Assembly (NCBI RefSeq): GCF_008632455.1
Contig: NZ_CP043929.1
Coordinates: 4,464,001-4,528,000, forward strand
Direction: 5' to 3'
From: Methylomonas rhizoryzae
GTDB taxonomy: Bacteria > Pseudomonadota > Gammaproteobacteria > Methylococcales > Methylomonadaceae
Length of the DNA stretch: 64,000 nt
Shown here: piece after piece, positions 24,779 to 32,846 of the stretch
Numbering within the stretch: position 1 is the first letter of the stretch
How the letters are laid out: each line of letters opens with the position of its first letter
Program-made: the position numbers and the translations under genes
The notes under the pieces: model-generated
Seen by the model: only the letters and a program-made list of their open reading frames with translations
Told to the model about the DNA's origin: nothing
Databases searched by the model: none

Positions 24779-25519
24779 ATGCATATTCTAATCAGCAACG
24801 ACGACGGTTACTTGGCGCAAGGCATCAATACCTTGGCCGCCGCCTTGGCCCAATACGCCAACGTGTCGATTGTCGCCCCCGACAAAAACCGCAGCGCGGC
24901 CAGCAATTCGCTGACGCTGGACATGCCGCTACGCGCCACCTTGTGCGACAACGGCTTCGTGCGGGTGGACGGTACGCCGACCGACTGCGTGCATCTAGCC
25001 ATCACCGGCTTGTTGGAACAAGAGCCTGACATGGTATTTGCCGGCATCAACCACGGCGCCAATTTAGGCGACGACGTAGTGTATTCCGGCACCGTGGCCG
25101 CCGCCACCGAGGGCCGATTTCTCGGCTTGCCGGCCATAGCGATTTCCCTGGTCGGCAGCGACCCCAAACATTTCGACACCGCAGCGCACGTCGCCGTGAC
25201 GTTGTTGCACAAAATTCAATCCAAGCCGTTGCCGGAAGACACCTTGCTGAACGTTAACGTGCCGGATTTACCGCTGGCGGAATTGAAAGGCTACCAAGCC
25301 ACCCGTTTGGGCTTGCGGCATAAGGCGGAAGCCGTCATCCGCGCTAACGATCCGCGCGGCCAAACCATTTACTGGGTGGGGCCGCCCGGTAGCGAACAGG
25401 ACGCCGGCCCCGGTACCGATTTCGATGCCATCCGCAACGGCTATGTGTCGGTTACCCCCTTGCAATTGGACTTGACCCGCTACGACCGCTTGGCCGGGTT
25501 ACGCGATTGGCTGACGTAA
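24779..25519 (+). CDS. surE: 5'/3'-nucleotidase SurE
   Basis: Metal-dependent nucleotidase/exopolyphosphatase acting on nucleoside monophosphates in stationary phase. The 246-residue protein starts MHILISNDDGY, with the two metal-binding aspartates. APDKNRSAASNSLTL, VDGTPTDCVHLAI and FAGINHGANLGDDVVYSGTVAAATEG are the other family blocks. I use ATG 24779, the standard N-terminus; an in-frame start at 24749 would add ten non-conserved residues. It is followed by pcm, the usual surE-pcm pairing. Confidence 0.97.
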   Translation: MHILISNDDGYLAQGINTLAAALAQYANVSIVAPDKNRSAASNSLTLDMPLRATLCDNGFVRVDGTPTDCVHLAITGLLEQEPDMVFAGINHGANLGDDVVYSGTVAAATEGRFLGLPAIAISLVGSDPKHFDTAAHVAVTLLHKIQSKPLPEDTLLNVNVPDLPLAELKGYQATRLGLRHKAEAVIRANDPRGQTIYWVGPPGSEQDAGPGTDFDAIRNGYVSVTPLQLDLTRYDRLAGLRDWLT

Positions 25520-25530
25520 GAGAGCGGCAG

Positions 25531-26190
25531 GTGAAGCAGCGTATCCAAGGCACGGGCATGACATCCAGGCGCACGCGCGAGCGTATGGTCGCGCGCCTGC
25601 GTCAGCAGGGCATCAGCAACAATCAGGTGCTGCAGGTGATGGCGCAAATTCCTCGCCACGTGTTCGTCGACGAGGCATTGGAAAGCCGCGCTTACGAAGA
25701 TACCGCGCTGCCCATCGGCCACAATCAAACCATTTCCCAGCCTTATATCGTGGCCAAGATGACCGAACTGTTGTTGGAGCGCGGTCCGCTGGACAAGGTA
25801 CTGGAAATAGGCACTGGCTGCGGCTATCAAACCGCGGTGCTGGCCAAGCTGGTCGGGCAGTTGTACACCGTTGAGCGCATCGCGCCTTTAATGAAAAAAG
25901 CCCGCGACTTGTTGTGGGAGCTGGATATTAAAACCGTCGGATTCAAACACAGCGACGGCGGTTGGGGCTGGCCGGAACACGCGCCGTTCGACGGCATATT
26001 GGCCGCTGCGGCGCCGGTAGAAATTCCGGAAGCCTTACTGCAACAACTGGCGCCGGGCGGCGTCATGGTCATTCCGGTTGGGCCGGAAGGCTGGCAGGAA
26101 TTGCACCGCATCACGCGGACCGCGAACGGTTTCGAAGACGAGGTTTTGGAAAGAGTGTCTTTCGTGCCGTTTTTATCCGGCATCAGCTAA
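25531..26190 (+). CDS. pcm: Protein-L-isoaspartate O-methyltransferase
   Basis: Repairs isoaspartyl residues by SAM-dependent methylation. It shows the family signatures NQTISQPYIVAKMTELL, the SAM motif I EIGTGCGYQTAVL, and APFDGILAAAAPVEIP with PGGVMVIPVG. The start is uncertain. GTG 25531 is chosen because AGAGAG lies about 6 bases upstream and it begins just after the surE stop. ATG 25558 (MTSRRTRERM) is the alternative that matches shorter homologues. It is co-transcribed with surE. Confidence 0.95.
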   Translation: MKQRIQGTGMTSRRTRERMVARLRQQGISNNQVLQVMAQIPRHVFVDEALESRAYEDTALPIGHNQTISQPYIVAKMTELLLERGPLDKVLEIGTGCGYQTAVLAKLVGQLYTVERIAPLMKKARDLLWELDIKTVGFKHSDGGWGWPEHAPFDGILAAAAPVEIPEALLQQLAPGGVMVIPVGPEGWQELHRITRTANGFEDEVLERVSFVPFLSGIS

Positions 26191-26208
26191 ATTGAAACTT
26201 AGAAAAAA

Positions 26209-26239
26209 GTCGCGGCGACCGCAATCGCCGCGGGCTTTT
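26209..26239 (+). terminator. Terminator after pcm
   Basis: Stem CGCGGCGA (26211-26218) with TCGCCGCG (26225-26232), loop of 6, then GGCTTTTCC. It lies 20 bases after the pcm stop. The T tract is short. Confidence 0.65.
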
Positions 26240-26323
26240 CCATTGCCCGGATAACAGCTAGCTCCTTACCATTATCCGGGGCTTTCCCTGGCATCTTATT
26301 TTCCATGTTCACGGGGGAGAGAA

Positions 26324-26584
26324 CTAAAAATCCCTGACACCTGTTTTTATTAAGCTATAAGCGTGCCATTGTTTAATCTCTTCTGTAAAAAGCGGCTTGC
26401 CGATTTTCGCAAATATCATCGCCCGCCCCAGCAAAAACAAGCTAAATAATTGAAATAAAATTATTTTTATCGCGTTCCGCAGCCCGATTCGATAAACGTC
26501 CCGCCGGCTATTTCGCGGGTGTTCCGGCTCCGGCAATTTGATTTTAATTTGATCCTTAGAGTCTACGCTGCTCGACGGCAACAC
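26324..26584 (-). CDS. Hypothetical small protein with one hydrophobic helix
   Basis: An 86-residue frame between the pcm terminator and icd. It has a charged N-terminal third, one strongly hydrophobic segment (about residues 40-58, IKIILFQLFSLFLLG) and a basic tail. The only start is a TTG without a clear ribosome site, and no family is recognised. It lies downstream of icd on the same strand. It may be a small membrane protein or a chance frame. No other gene is seen in the 470 bases between pcm and icd. Confidence 0.3.
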   Translation of the reverse strand: MLPSSSVDSKDQIKIKLPEPEHPRNSRRDVYRIGLRNAIKIILFQLFSLFLLGRAMIFAKIGKPLFTEEIKQWHAYSLIKTGVRDF

Positions 26585-26600
26585 TAACCCTTAAAACTAT

Positions 26601-26632
26601 GTTATTTAACCCGGCAAACTGGGCCAAATAAC
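26601..26632. repeat. Interrupted inverted repeat downstream of icd
   Basis: GTTATTT (26601-26607) and AAATAAC (26626-26632) enclose partly complementary CCCGG/CTGGG. The structure lies 28 bases past the icd stop and could serve as its transcription end, although it lacks a T run. Confidence 0.4.
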
Positions 26633-26659
26633 CCATACATCTTTCTTCTCCTTCGGCAT

Positions 26660-27892
26660 TCAAGCAAGCGCCGGCACTTTTTCCAGCCGGCTTTGCAGCT
26701 CGGTTAAAAACGCTTCAGTGGTCATATAAAGGCCCGGACTCACCGCGTCGCCGTGTATGCAGACCGCCAAATCCTTAGTCATCGCCCCGCTTTCCACGGT
26801 GTCTACGCAGACTTTTTCCAGCTTATGGCAAAAATCGATCAAGGCCTGATTGCCATCCAACTTACCGCGAAAGGCCAAGCCGCGGGTCCAGGCGAATATA
26901 GAGGCAATCGGATTGGTGGAAGTCGCTTTACCTTGCTGATGCAAACGGTAATGTCGGGTCACGGTACCGTGCGCGGCTTCGGCCTCCATGATTTTGCCGT
27001 CCGGCGTGACCAGCGTCGAGGTCATCAAACCCAGCGAGCCGAAACCTTGGGCGACGGTATCGGATTGCACGTCGCCGTCGTAGTTCTTGCAAGCCCAGAC
27101 GAATGCCCCGCTCCATTTCAGGGCCGAGGCAACCATGTCGTCTATCAATTTGTGCTCGTACACCAAGCCTTTGGCTTCGAAATCGGCCTTAAATTCCGCC
27201 TGATAAATGGCTTCGAAGATGTCCTTGAAGCGGCCGTCGTACTTTTTCAAGATGGTATTTTTGGTGGACAAATACAACGGCCAGCCTCTGTCCAGCGCCA
27301 CGTTGAAACAGCTGCGCGCGAAACCGGCGATAGACTCGTCGGTGTTGTACATCGCCAAGGCCACGCCGTCGCCTTCGAAATGGTAAACCTGATAACTTTG
27401 CTCGCCGCTGCCGTCGTCCGGCGTGAACGTGATGGTCAGTTTGCCTTTGCCGCGCGTCACGAAATCAGTAGCCCGGTATTGGTCGCCGAACGCGTGCCGG
27501 CCTATGCAGATCGGCTGGGTCCAATTCGGCACTAGCCGAGGCACGTTGTTGCAGATAATGGGTTCGCGAAACACGGTACCGTCCAAAATATTGCGGATCG
27601 TGCCGTTGGGCGATTTATACATGCGCCTTAAGCCGAATTCCGCTACCCGCGCTTCGTCCGGGGTGATGGTCGCGCATTTGATGCCGACGCCGTGTTTCTT
27701 AATTGCGTTTGCCGCATCGATGGTGATTTGGTCATCGGTCGCATCGCGTTGCTCAATGCTCAAATCGAAGTATTCGATAGGCAAATCCAAATACGGCAAT
27801 ATCAAGCGGTCCTTGATGAAATGCCAAATAATGCGGGTCATTTCGTCGCCGTCGATTTCGACGACGGGTTGGTCTACGCGTATTTTGTTCAT
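26660..27892 (-). CDS. icd: NADP-dependent isocitrate dehydrogenase, eukaryote-like type
   Basis: Oxidative decarboxylation of isocitrate to 2-oxoglutarate. The 410-residue sequence belongs to the homodimeric subgroup resembling mitochondrial/cytosolic NADP-IDH rather than E. coli Icd. Signs are the N-terminus VVEIDGDEMTRIIWHFIKD, then SPNGTIRNILDGTVFREPI (substrate-binding Ser and Asn), the catalytic Tyr-Lys area, and EAAHGTVTRHYRLHQQGKATSTNPIAS. It is convergent with pcm and divergent from a DksA-like gene, with a 124-base shared upstream region. Confidence 0.96.
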   Translation of the reverse strand: MNKIRVDQPVVEIDGDEMTRIIWHFIKDRLILPYLDLPIEYFDLSIEQRDATDDQITIDAANAIKKHGVGIKCATITPDEARVAEFGLRRMYKSPNGTIRNILDGTVFREPIICNNVPRLVPNWTQPICIGRHAFGDQYRATDFVTRGKGKLTITFTPDDGSGEQSYQVYHFEGDGVALAMYNTDESIAGFARSCFNVALDRGWPLYLSTKNTILKKYDGRFKDIFEAIYQAEFKADFEAKGLVYEHKLIDDMVASALKWSGAFVWACKNYDGDVQSDTVAQGFGSLGLMTSTLVTPDGKIMEAEAAHGTVTRHYRLHQQGKATSTNPIASIFAWTRGLAFRGKLDGNQALIDFCHKLEKVCVDTVESGAMTKDLAVCIHGDAVSPGLYMTTEAFLTELQSRLEKVPALA

Positions 27893-28016
27893 GCCCGGCT
27901 CCGGCGGATTAAGTGGATTAGCACTATAAGCTTAGCGTAGCTGCGGCGTTGCGTTGGCGGTTGCTTCATTGTATAAGCTAGCCTGGGTTTACGTTTTCGG
28001 CGCATAGCCTAATCGC

Positions 28017-28361
28017 ATGAAAGACTACCGAGATTTGCGCAACCAACTGCTGAGCATGCTGGAAGATTTGGACGACCGTCTAGGCAAGATCGCCGACGCG
28101 GATACGCCCGGCGCTACGGCGGAAAACGCAGGCCCGCGCCAAACCGAAGCTTGCCGGGCCGAGGAATTCGGCGCCGAAGATGCGGCGCGTGGCGAGATCG
28201 ACAAAATCAAACAGGCCCTCGGCAATATCGATAAACACACGTACGGCATTTGCCTACAGTGCGGCAAGCCGATTAAGAAGGCTCGGCTAGCCACCGCGCC
28301 GTTTACCCTGCACTGCGAATTCTGCGCCCCAACGCCGAATAAATCCGGCCGCAAAGCCTGA
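28017..28361 (+). CDS. TraR/DksA-family zinc-finger protein
   Basis: A 114-residue protein of the DksA/TraR family, whose members bind RNA polymerase through the secondary channel. An N-terminal helical hairpin (about residues 1-70, rich in Glu/Asp/Arg) leads into a C4 zinc finger, CLQCGKPI...LHCEFC (CxxC at 79-82 and CxxC about 17 residues later). It is shorter than E. coli DksA (151), in the YbiI/TraR size range. The coiled-coil tip acidic pair expected of true DksA cannot be identified with confidence. Confidence 0.88.
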   Translation: MKDYRDLRNQLLSMLEDLDDRLGKIADADTPGATAENAGPRQTEACRAEEFGAEDAARGEIDKIKQALGNIDKHTYGICLQCGKPIKKARLATAPFTLHCEFCAPTPNKSGRKA

Positions 28362-28525
28362 CCTTGCGGATTGCCTATCCGCCCCCGCTTCAGATCCCCC
28401 TTTAATCAACCGTCAGGTAACTGCCGGGCTGCCGCAAATCCGTAACCGGCTCACAGGCTGCCCCGGCCCGATTCTGTACTATTCTTGGCTCATTCCCTTC
28501 GACTCGACCTTTGAGTAACCAAGCT

Positions 28526-29563
28526 ATGGATATCGCCGAACTGTTGACCTTTTCCGTAAAAAACAAAGCTTCCGACTTGCACTTGTCCGCCGGCTTGCCG
28601 CCGATGATCAGGGTCGACGGCGATATTCGCCGCATCAACATTCCGGCCTTGGAGCATAAGGAAGTGCACGCGCTGATTTACGACATCATGAACGACAAGC
28701 AGCGGCGCGACTACGAAGAGTTTTTGGAAACCGACTTTTCCTTCGCCTTGCCCGGCGTGGCCCGTTTCAGGGTCAATGCCTTCAACCAAGACCGCGGTGC
28801 CGGGGCGGTATTCAGGACTATTCCATCGAAAGTGCTGACCTTGGAGGAACTCGGCGCGCCGAAATTTTTCGAAGAAGTCTGCACCAAGCCGCGCGGGCTG
28901 ATTTTGGTTACCGGGCCCACCGGCTCCGGCAAGTCCACCACGCTGGCGGCGATGATCAATCACATCAATTCCAACGATTACTCGCACATCCTGACCGTCG
29001 AAGACCCTATAGAATTCGTGCACGAAAGCCAGAAATCGCTGATCAACCAGCGGGAAGTGCATAGGGACACGCTAGGCTTCAACGAAGCCTTGCGCTCGGC
29101 CTTGCGGGAAGACCCGGACATCATCCTGGTCGGCGAGATGCGCGACCTGGAAACCATACGCCTGGCGTTGACCGCCGCGGAAACCGGCCACCTGGTATTC
29201 GGCACCCTGCATACCACCTCGGCGGCAAAAACCATAGACCGCATCATCGACGTCTTTCCGGCGGCGGAAAAAGACATGATACGCTCCATGCTGTCCGAGT
29301 CGCTGCAAGCCGTGATTTCTCAAACCTTGTTGAAAAAGGTGGGCGGCGGCCGAATTGCCGCGCACGAAATCATGGTCGGCACCCCGGCTATCCGCAACCT
29401 GATCCGCGAGGCCAAGGTCGCGCAAATGTATTCCGCCATTCAAACCGGGCGCAAGGACGGCATGCAAACCCTGGATCAAAACCTGAAGGAACTGGTCGAT
29501 CGCGGCCTGATCACCGGAAAAGCGGCGATGACCAAGGCGGTCAACAAAGACATTTTCCGTTAA
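28526..29563 (+). CDS. pilT: Type IV pilus retraction ATPase PilT
   Basis: Hexameric ATPase that powers pilus retraction for twitching. The ATG at 28526 gives MDIAELLTFSVKN, the standard PilT start; the upstream TTG at 28511 is not needed. Visible blocks are SDLHLSAGLPPMIRVDG, Walker A GPTGSGKST from residue 130, the Asp box TVEDPIEFVH, Walker B DPDIILVGEMRD, the His box TGHLVFGTLHTTSA, and the retraction-specific AIRNLIRE. The 345-residue length is normal. pilU follows after 23 bases; the two are usually paired. Confidence 0.98.
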   Translation: MDIAELLTFSVKNKASDLHLSAGLPPMIRVDGDIRRINIPALEHKEVHALIYDIMNDKQRRDYEEFLETDFSFALPGVARFRVNAFNQDRGAGAVFRTIPSKVLTLEELGAPKFFEEVCTKPRGLILVTGPTGSGKSTTLAAMINHINSNDYSHILTVEDPIEFVHESQKSLINQREVHRDTLGFNEALRSALREDPDIILVGEMRDLETIRLALTAAETGHLVFGTLHTTSAAKTIDRIIDVFPAAEKDMIRSMLSESLQAVISQTLLKKVGGGRIAAHEIMVGTPAIRNLIREAKVAQMYSAIQTGRKDGMQTLDQNLKELVDRGLITGKAAMTKAVNKDIFR

Positions 29564-29586
29564 CCGTTTTTTGGGGGAGATAGGTT

Positions 29587-30723
29587 ATGGACTTCAAAGC
29601 GTTATTGGCCTTGATGGTGGAAAAAAAAGCATCCGACTTGTTCATCACCGCCGGCAAACCGCCGTGCATGAAAATCGACGGCAAAGTGGTGGAGATTTCA
29701 AAAAACATTCTTACCGCCGAACAGGCGCTGAAAGTGGTGCACAGCATCATGGACCAGCGGCAGAAAGACGAATTCGAACACACCAAAGAATGCCAGTTCG
29801 CCCTGGGGGTACACGGCCTGGGCCGGTTCCGGGTTAGCGCCTTTACCCAACGCGACGCGGCCGGCATGGTGTTGCGCCGCATCGAAACCCATATCCCCGA
29901 TACCGAAGAACTGCACTTGCCGCCGGTTTTGAAAGAACTGATCATGCATAAACGCGGCTTGGTGATGTTCGTCGGCGCCACCGGCACCGGTAAATCCACA
30001 TCGCTGGCAGCCTTGATCAAGCACCGCAACGCGAACAGCAGCGGCCACATCATCACCATCGAAGATCCGATAGAATTCGTGCATCCGCATAACGGCTGCA
30101 TCATCACGCAACGCGAGGTCGGCCTGGATACCGAATCCTACGAGGTGGCGTTGAAAAACACCTTGCGGCAAGCGCCGGACGTGATTCTGATCGGCGAGGT
30201 CAGAACCAAGGAAACCATGCAACACGCCATCACCTTCGCCGAAACCGGCCATTTGTGCTTGTGCACCTTGCACGCCAACAACGCCAATCAAGCTTTGGAC
30301 CGCATCCTGCACTTCTTTCCGGAAGAAATGCACAACCAAATTTTTATGGACTTATCCTTGAATCTACGCGGTATCGTCGCCCAGCAACTGGTAAAACGGG
30401 CCGACGGCAACGGCCGCTATCCGGCCATCGAAATATTGCTGAATACGCCGCTGGTTTCCGATTTGATTCGCAAGGGCGAAGTGCATAAACTGAAAGAATT
30501 GATGAAAAACTCGCGCGAACACGGCATGCAGACCTTTGACCAAGCCTTGTTCGATTTGTACGCCGCCGGCAAAATCAGCTACGAAGACGCTCTGCTTGCA
30601 GCGGATTCCAGAAACGAAGTGCGCTTGATGATCAAGCTGAGCACGGAAACCGGTGGTTTCGACGACGAAAACATGCGTTTAAGCGAAACCGATGAAGAAA
30701 GCGGTCGATTGTATAAATTTTAA
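29587..30723 (+). CDS. pilU: Type IV pilus retraction ATPase PilU
   Basis: PilT-dependent accessory retraction ATPase. The 378 residues include Walker A GATGTGKST from residue 130, TIEDPIEFVHPHNGC, Walker B DVILIGEVR, and the His box TGHLCLCTLHANNANQ. The longer C-terminal tail after SYEDAL is typical of PilU and distinguishes it from PilT. GGGGGAG precedes the ATG. Its last 32 bases overlap the start of the lytic transglycosylase gene. Confidence 0.97.
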   Translation: MDFKALLALMVEKKASDLFITAGKPPCMKIDGKVVEISKNILTAEQALKVVHSIMDQRQKDEFEHTKECQFALGVHGLGRFRVSAFTQRDAAGMVLRRIETHIPDTEELHLPPVLKELIMHKRGLVMFVGATGTGKSTSLAALIKHRNANSSGHIITIEDPIEFVHPHNGCIITQREVGLDTESYEVALKNTLRQAPDVILIGEVRTKETMQHAITFAETGHLCLCTLHANNANQALDRILHFFPEEMHNQIFMDLSLNLRGIVAQQLVKRADGNGRYPAIEILLNTPLVSDLIRKGEVHKLKELMKNSREHGMQTFDQALFDLYAAGKISYEDALLAADSRNEVRLMIKLSTETGGFDDENMRLSETDEESGRLYKF

Positions 30724-31885
30724 ATTCAAATCCACAGCCAACGCCTTACGCCTATCGCCGATAGTTCTTGCGCTGTTTTTATCGGCGGCATGCGCCGGCC
30801 AGCAAGCCGGTCGTAGCGGCCCTAAGCCGCAGAGCCACGCCCCCGCACAGCCAAACACACCCGGCCCATTGCGCGACTCCGGTCCCGAGGAACGGCGGAT
30901 GCCGGCCGAAACCGGCGCGTATCGGGCAAGCCAAATCGGCGGAGATTTTGCCGGCTATGCAAGCTTGCAAAGCTTTATCGATTACATGGCCGGCAAACAC
31001 GGGTTCAGCCGCGAGTATTTGTACGGCGTGTTCTCGCAAGCCAAGCGCAAGCAATGGACGTTGGACTATTTGCGTAAGTCCGATCAAAGCCTGAAAAGCC
31101 CGCCCGGCAAAGGCAGCTGGTCACGCTATCGGGCCAAATTTTTGGACGAGCGCCATATCAACAGTGGTGTGGCATTCTGGCAAAAACATAAACACACGCT
31201 GGAACGGGCCAGCCGGCAATACGGTGTGCCGGCCGAATATATCCTGGGCATTATGGCGGTGGAAACCACCTTCGGCAGCTTTGTCGGCAAAGACCGCATC
31301 TTGGATGCGCTGACTACGCTGGCCTTCGATTATCAGCGCCGAGGCGACTACTTTCGCGCCGAATTGGAAAACTTTCTGGTCATGACGCGTAACGAGCATC
31401 TAGACCCGGTGCAACCGGTCGGCTCCTACGCCGGGGCGATGGGCTTGGGGCAATTCATGCCCGGCAGTTTTCTGGAATGGGCGGTGGATTTTAACGGCGA
31501 CGGCCGCCGCGATTTATGGAATCCGGAAGACAGCATAGGCAGCATCGCCAATTATTTCGCTCAACACGGTTGGCAAGCCGGCCAACCGGTCATTGCCGGC
31601 ATACAAGGCAAACCGAGCAGTTTAGACGATTTGCAGCACGGCCTCAGCGCGGCCTATTCGCCCGGGCAACTGCAGCAACGCGGCGTCGTACCGTCGAAAA
31701 ACTGCGGCTGCGACGGCCCGTTAAGGCTATTGCTGTTGCGCCACCAACACGGCGACGAATATCTGATCGGGTTTCCCAATTTCTACGTGATCACCCGTTA
31801 CAACCAAAGCACCCACTACGCCATGGCGGTACACGAATTGGCGCAAGCCATTAAGCTCAAAAGCGCAGCCTTGGCCGCCAATTAA
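30692..31885 (+). CDS. mltB: Lytic murein transglycosylase B-type lipoprotein
   Basis: Cleaves peptidoglycan glycan strands to 1,6-anhydromuropeptides in the periplasm. The 397 residues start with a signal sequence and lipobox-like LSAAC (about residues 31-35), then a Pro/Gln-rich linker (36-75). The SLT-2 domain follows, with the catalytic Glu in MAVETTFGSFVG and the GAMGLGQFMPGSF and DGDGRRDLWNPEDSIGSIANYF blocks. It starts inside pilU, so it is probably translated from the same message. A wall-opening enzyme coupled with pilus ATPases is sensible, but a direct link is inference. Confidence 0.93.
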   Translation: MKKAVDCINFKFKSTANALRLSPIVLALFLSAACAGQQAGRSGPKPQSHAPAQPNTPGPLRDSGPEERRMPAETGAYRASQIGGDFAGYASLQSFIDYMAGKHGFSREYLYGVFSQAKRKQWTLDYLRKSDQSLKSPPGKGSWSRYRAKFLDERHINSGVAFWQKHKHTLERASRQYGVPAEYILGIMAVETTFGSFVGKDRILDALTTLAFDYQRRGDYFRAELENFLVMTRNEHLDPVQPVGSYAGAMGLGQFMPGSFLEWAVDFNGDGRRDLWNPEDSIGSIANYFAQHGWQAGQPVIAGIQGKPSSLDDLQHGLSAAYSPGQLQQRGVVPSKNCGCDGPLRLLLLRHQHGDEYLIGFPNFYVITRYNQSTHYAMAVHELAQAIKLKSAALAAN

Positions 31886-31886
31886 G

Positions 31887-31920
31887 CGCGCGGGCGCAAC
31901 CAACATCCGCCACCCGCGCG
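31887..31920. terminator. GC-rich inverted repeat between convergent mltB and dapD
   Basis: CGCGCGGG (31887-31894) pairs with CCCGCGCG (31913-31920) directly after the mltB stop and just before the dapD stop. It is placed as a bidirectional terminator. No T run is present. Confidence 0.45.
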
Positions 31921-31927
31921 AAGATTA

Positions 31928-32746
31928 TCAGTCTCTGAGCAATTCGTTGATGCCGGTTTTGCTGCGGGTTTTTTCGTCGACTTGTTTGATGATGACCGCA
32001 CAATACAAGCTATGGCTGCCGTCTTTGCTGGGCAGGTTACCGGACACCACCACCGAACCGGCCGGGATGCGGCCGTAGCTGACTTCGCCGGTCATCCGGT
32101 TGAAAATCTTGGTGCTTTGGCCGATGTAGACGCCCATCGACACCACGCAGTTGTCTTCGACGATCACGCCTTCGACGATCTCGGAGCGGGCGCCGATGAA
32201 ACAGTTGTCGCCGATGATGGTCGGGTTGGCTTGCAAAGGCTCCAACACGCCGCCGATGCCGACGCCGCCGGACAAATGCACGTTTTTACCGATTTGCGCG
32301 CAGGAACCCACGGTTACCCAGGTATCGACCATGGTGCCGCTGTCGACATAAGCGCCGATGTTAACGTAGGACGGCATCAAGATAGCGCCGGGAGCGACAT
32401 AGGAGCCATACCGGGCCACGGCATTAGGCACCACGCGGACGCCGGCTTTGGCGAAATCGTCTTCGCTATACTGGCTGAATTTGGTCGGCACTTTGTCGTA
32501 GTAACGCACGTCGCCGCTCTCGATAACTTTGTTTTCGTTGATGCGGAACGACAGTAGCACGGCTTTTTTCAACCATTGGTTGGTGACCCAGTCGCCGTCT
32601 TTTTTCTCGGCAACGCGGGCTTCGCCCTTGTCGAGCAAATTCAATGCGGTGGCGACGGCGTCGCGAATTTCCGGGGAAACGGAGGACGGGCTAATTTCGG
32701 CGCGGTTTTCGAACGCGGCGTTGATGATGGTTTCCAGGTTTGACAT
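31928..32746 (-). CDS. dapD: Tetrahydrodipicolinate N-succinyltransferase
   Basis: Succinyl-CoA-dependent step of the lysine/diaminopimelate pathway. It has 272 residues, the normal length. An N-terminal helical domain is followed by a left-handed beta-helix of hexapeptide repeats, seen as VAPGAILMPSYVNIGAYVDSG through VVSMGVYIGQSTKI. AQIGKNVHLSGGVGIGGVLEP is the strongly conserved active-site stretch. dapC lies 100 bases downstream on the same strand, separated by a REP-like repeat, so the pair is probably an operon. Confidence 0.97.
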   Translation of the reverse strand: MSNLETIINAAFENRAEISPSSVSPEIRDAVATALNLLDKGEARVAEKKDGDWVTNQWLKKAVLLSFRINENKVIESGDVRYYDKVPTKFSQYSEDDFAKAGVRVVPNAVARYGSYVAPGAILMPSYVNIGAYVDSGTMVDTWVTVGSCAQIGKNVHLSGGVGIGGVLEPLQANPTIIGDNCFIGARSEIVEGVIVEDNCVVSMGVYIGQSTKIFNRMTGEVSYGRIPAGSVVVSGNLPSKDGSHSLYCAVIIKQVDEKTRSKTGINELLRD

Positions 32747-32769
32747 GGTTGTTTCAGGTTAAGTTAAAA

Positions 32770-32846
32770 AATGTAGCTTGGGTTAGGCGTAAGCCGCAAC
32801 CCGACAGGATGGCTTTGATTGTCGGATTAGGCCACGTTAATCCGAC
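32770..32846. repeat. REP-like pair of palindromic units
   Basis: GTCGGATTA (32821-32829) pairs perfectly with TAATCCGAC (32838-32846). Beside it lies a second, imperfect unit (GTAAGCCGCAACCCGACAGG at 32791-32810, preceded by TTGGGTTAGGC). The GTCGGRTTA/TAAYCCGAC pattern with a variable loop is that of the short extragenic palindromes scattered in many gammaproteobacterial chromosomes. It fills most of the dapD-dapC spacer and abuts the dapC stop. Confidence 0.6.

Noticed and set aside
26753..27535. A 260-codon plus-strand frame opposite icd
   Set aside because: Antisense shadow of a strongly conserved dehydrogenase; no ribosome site or family match.
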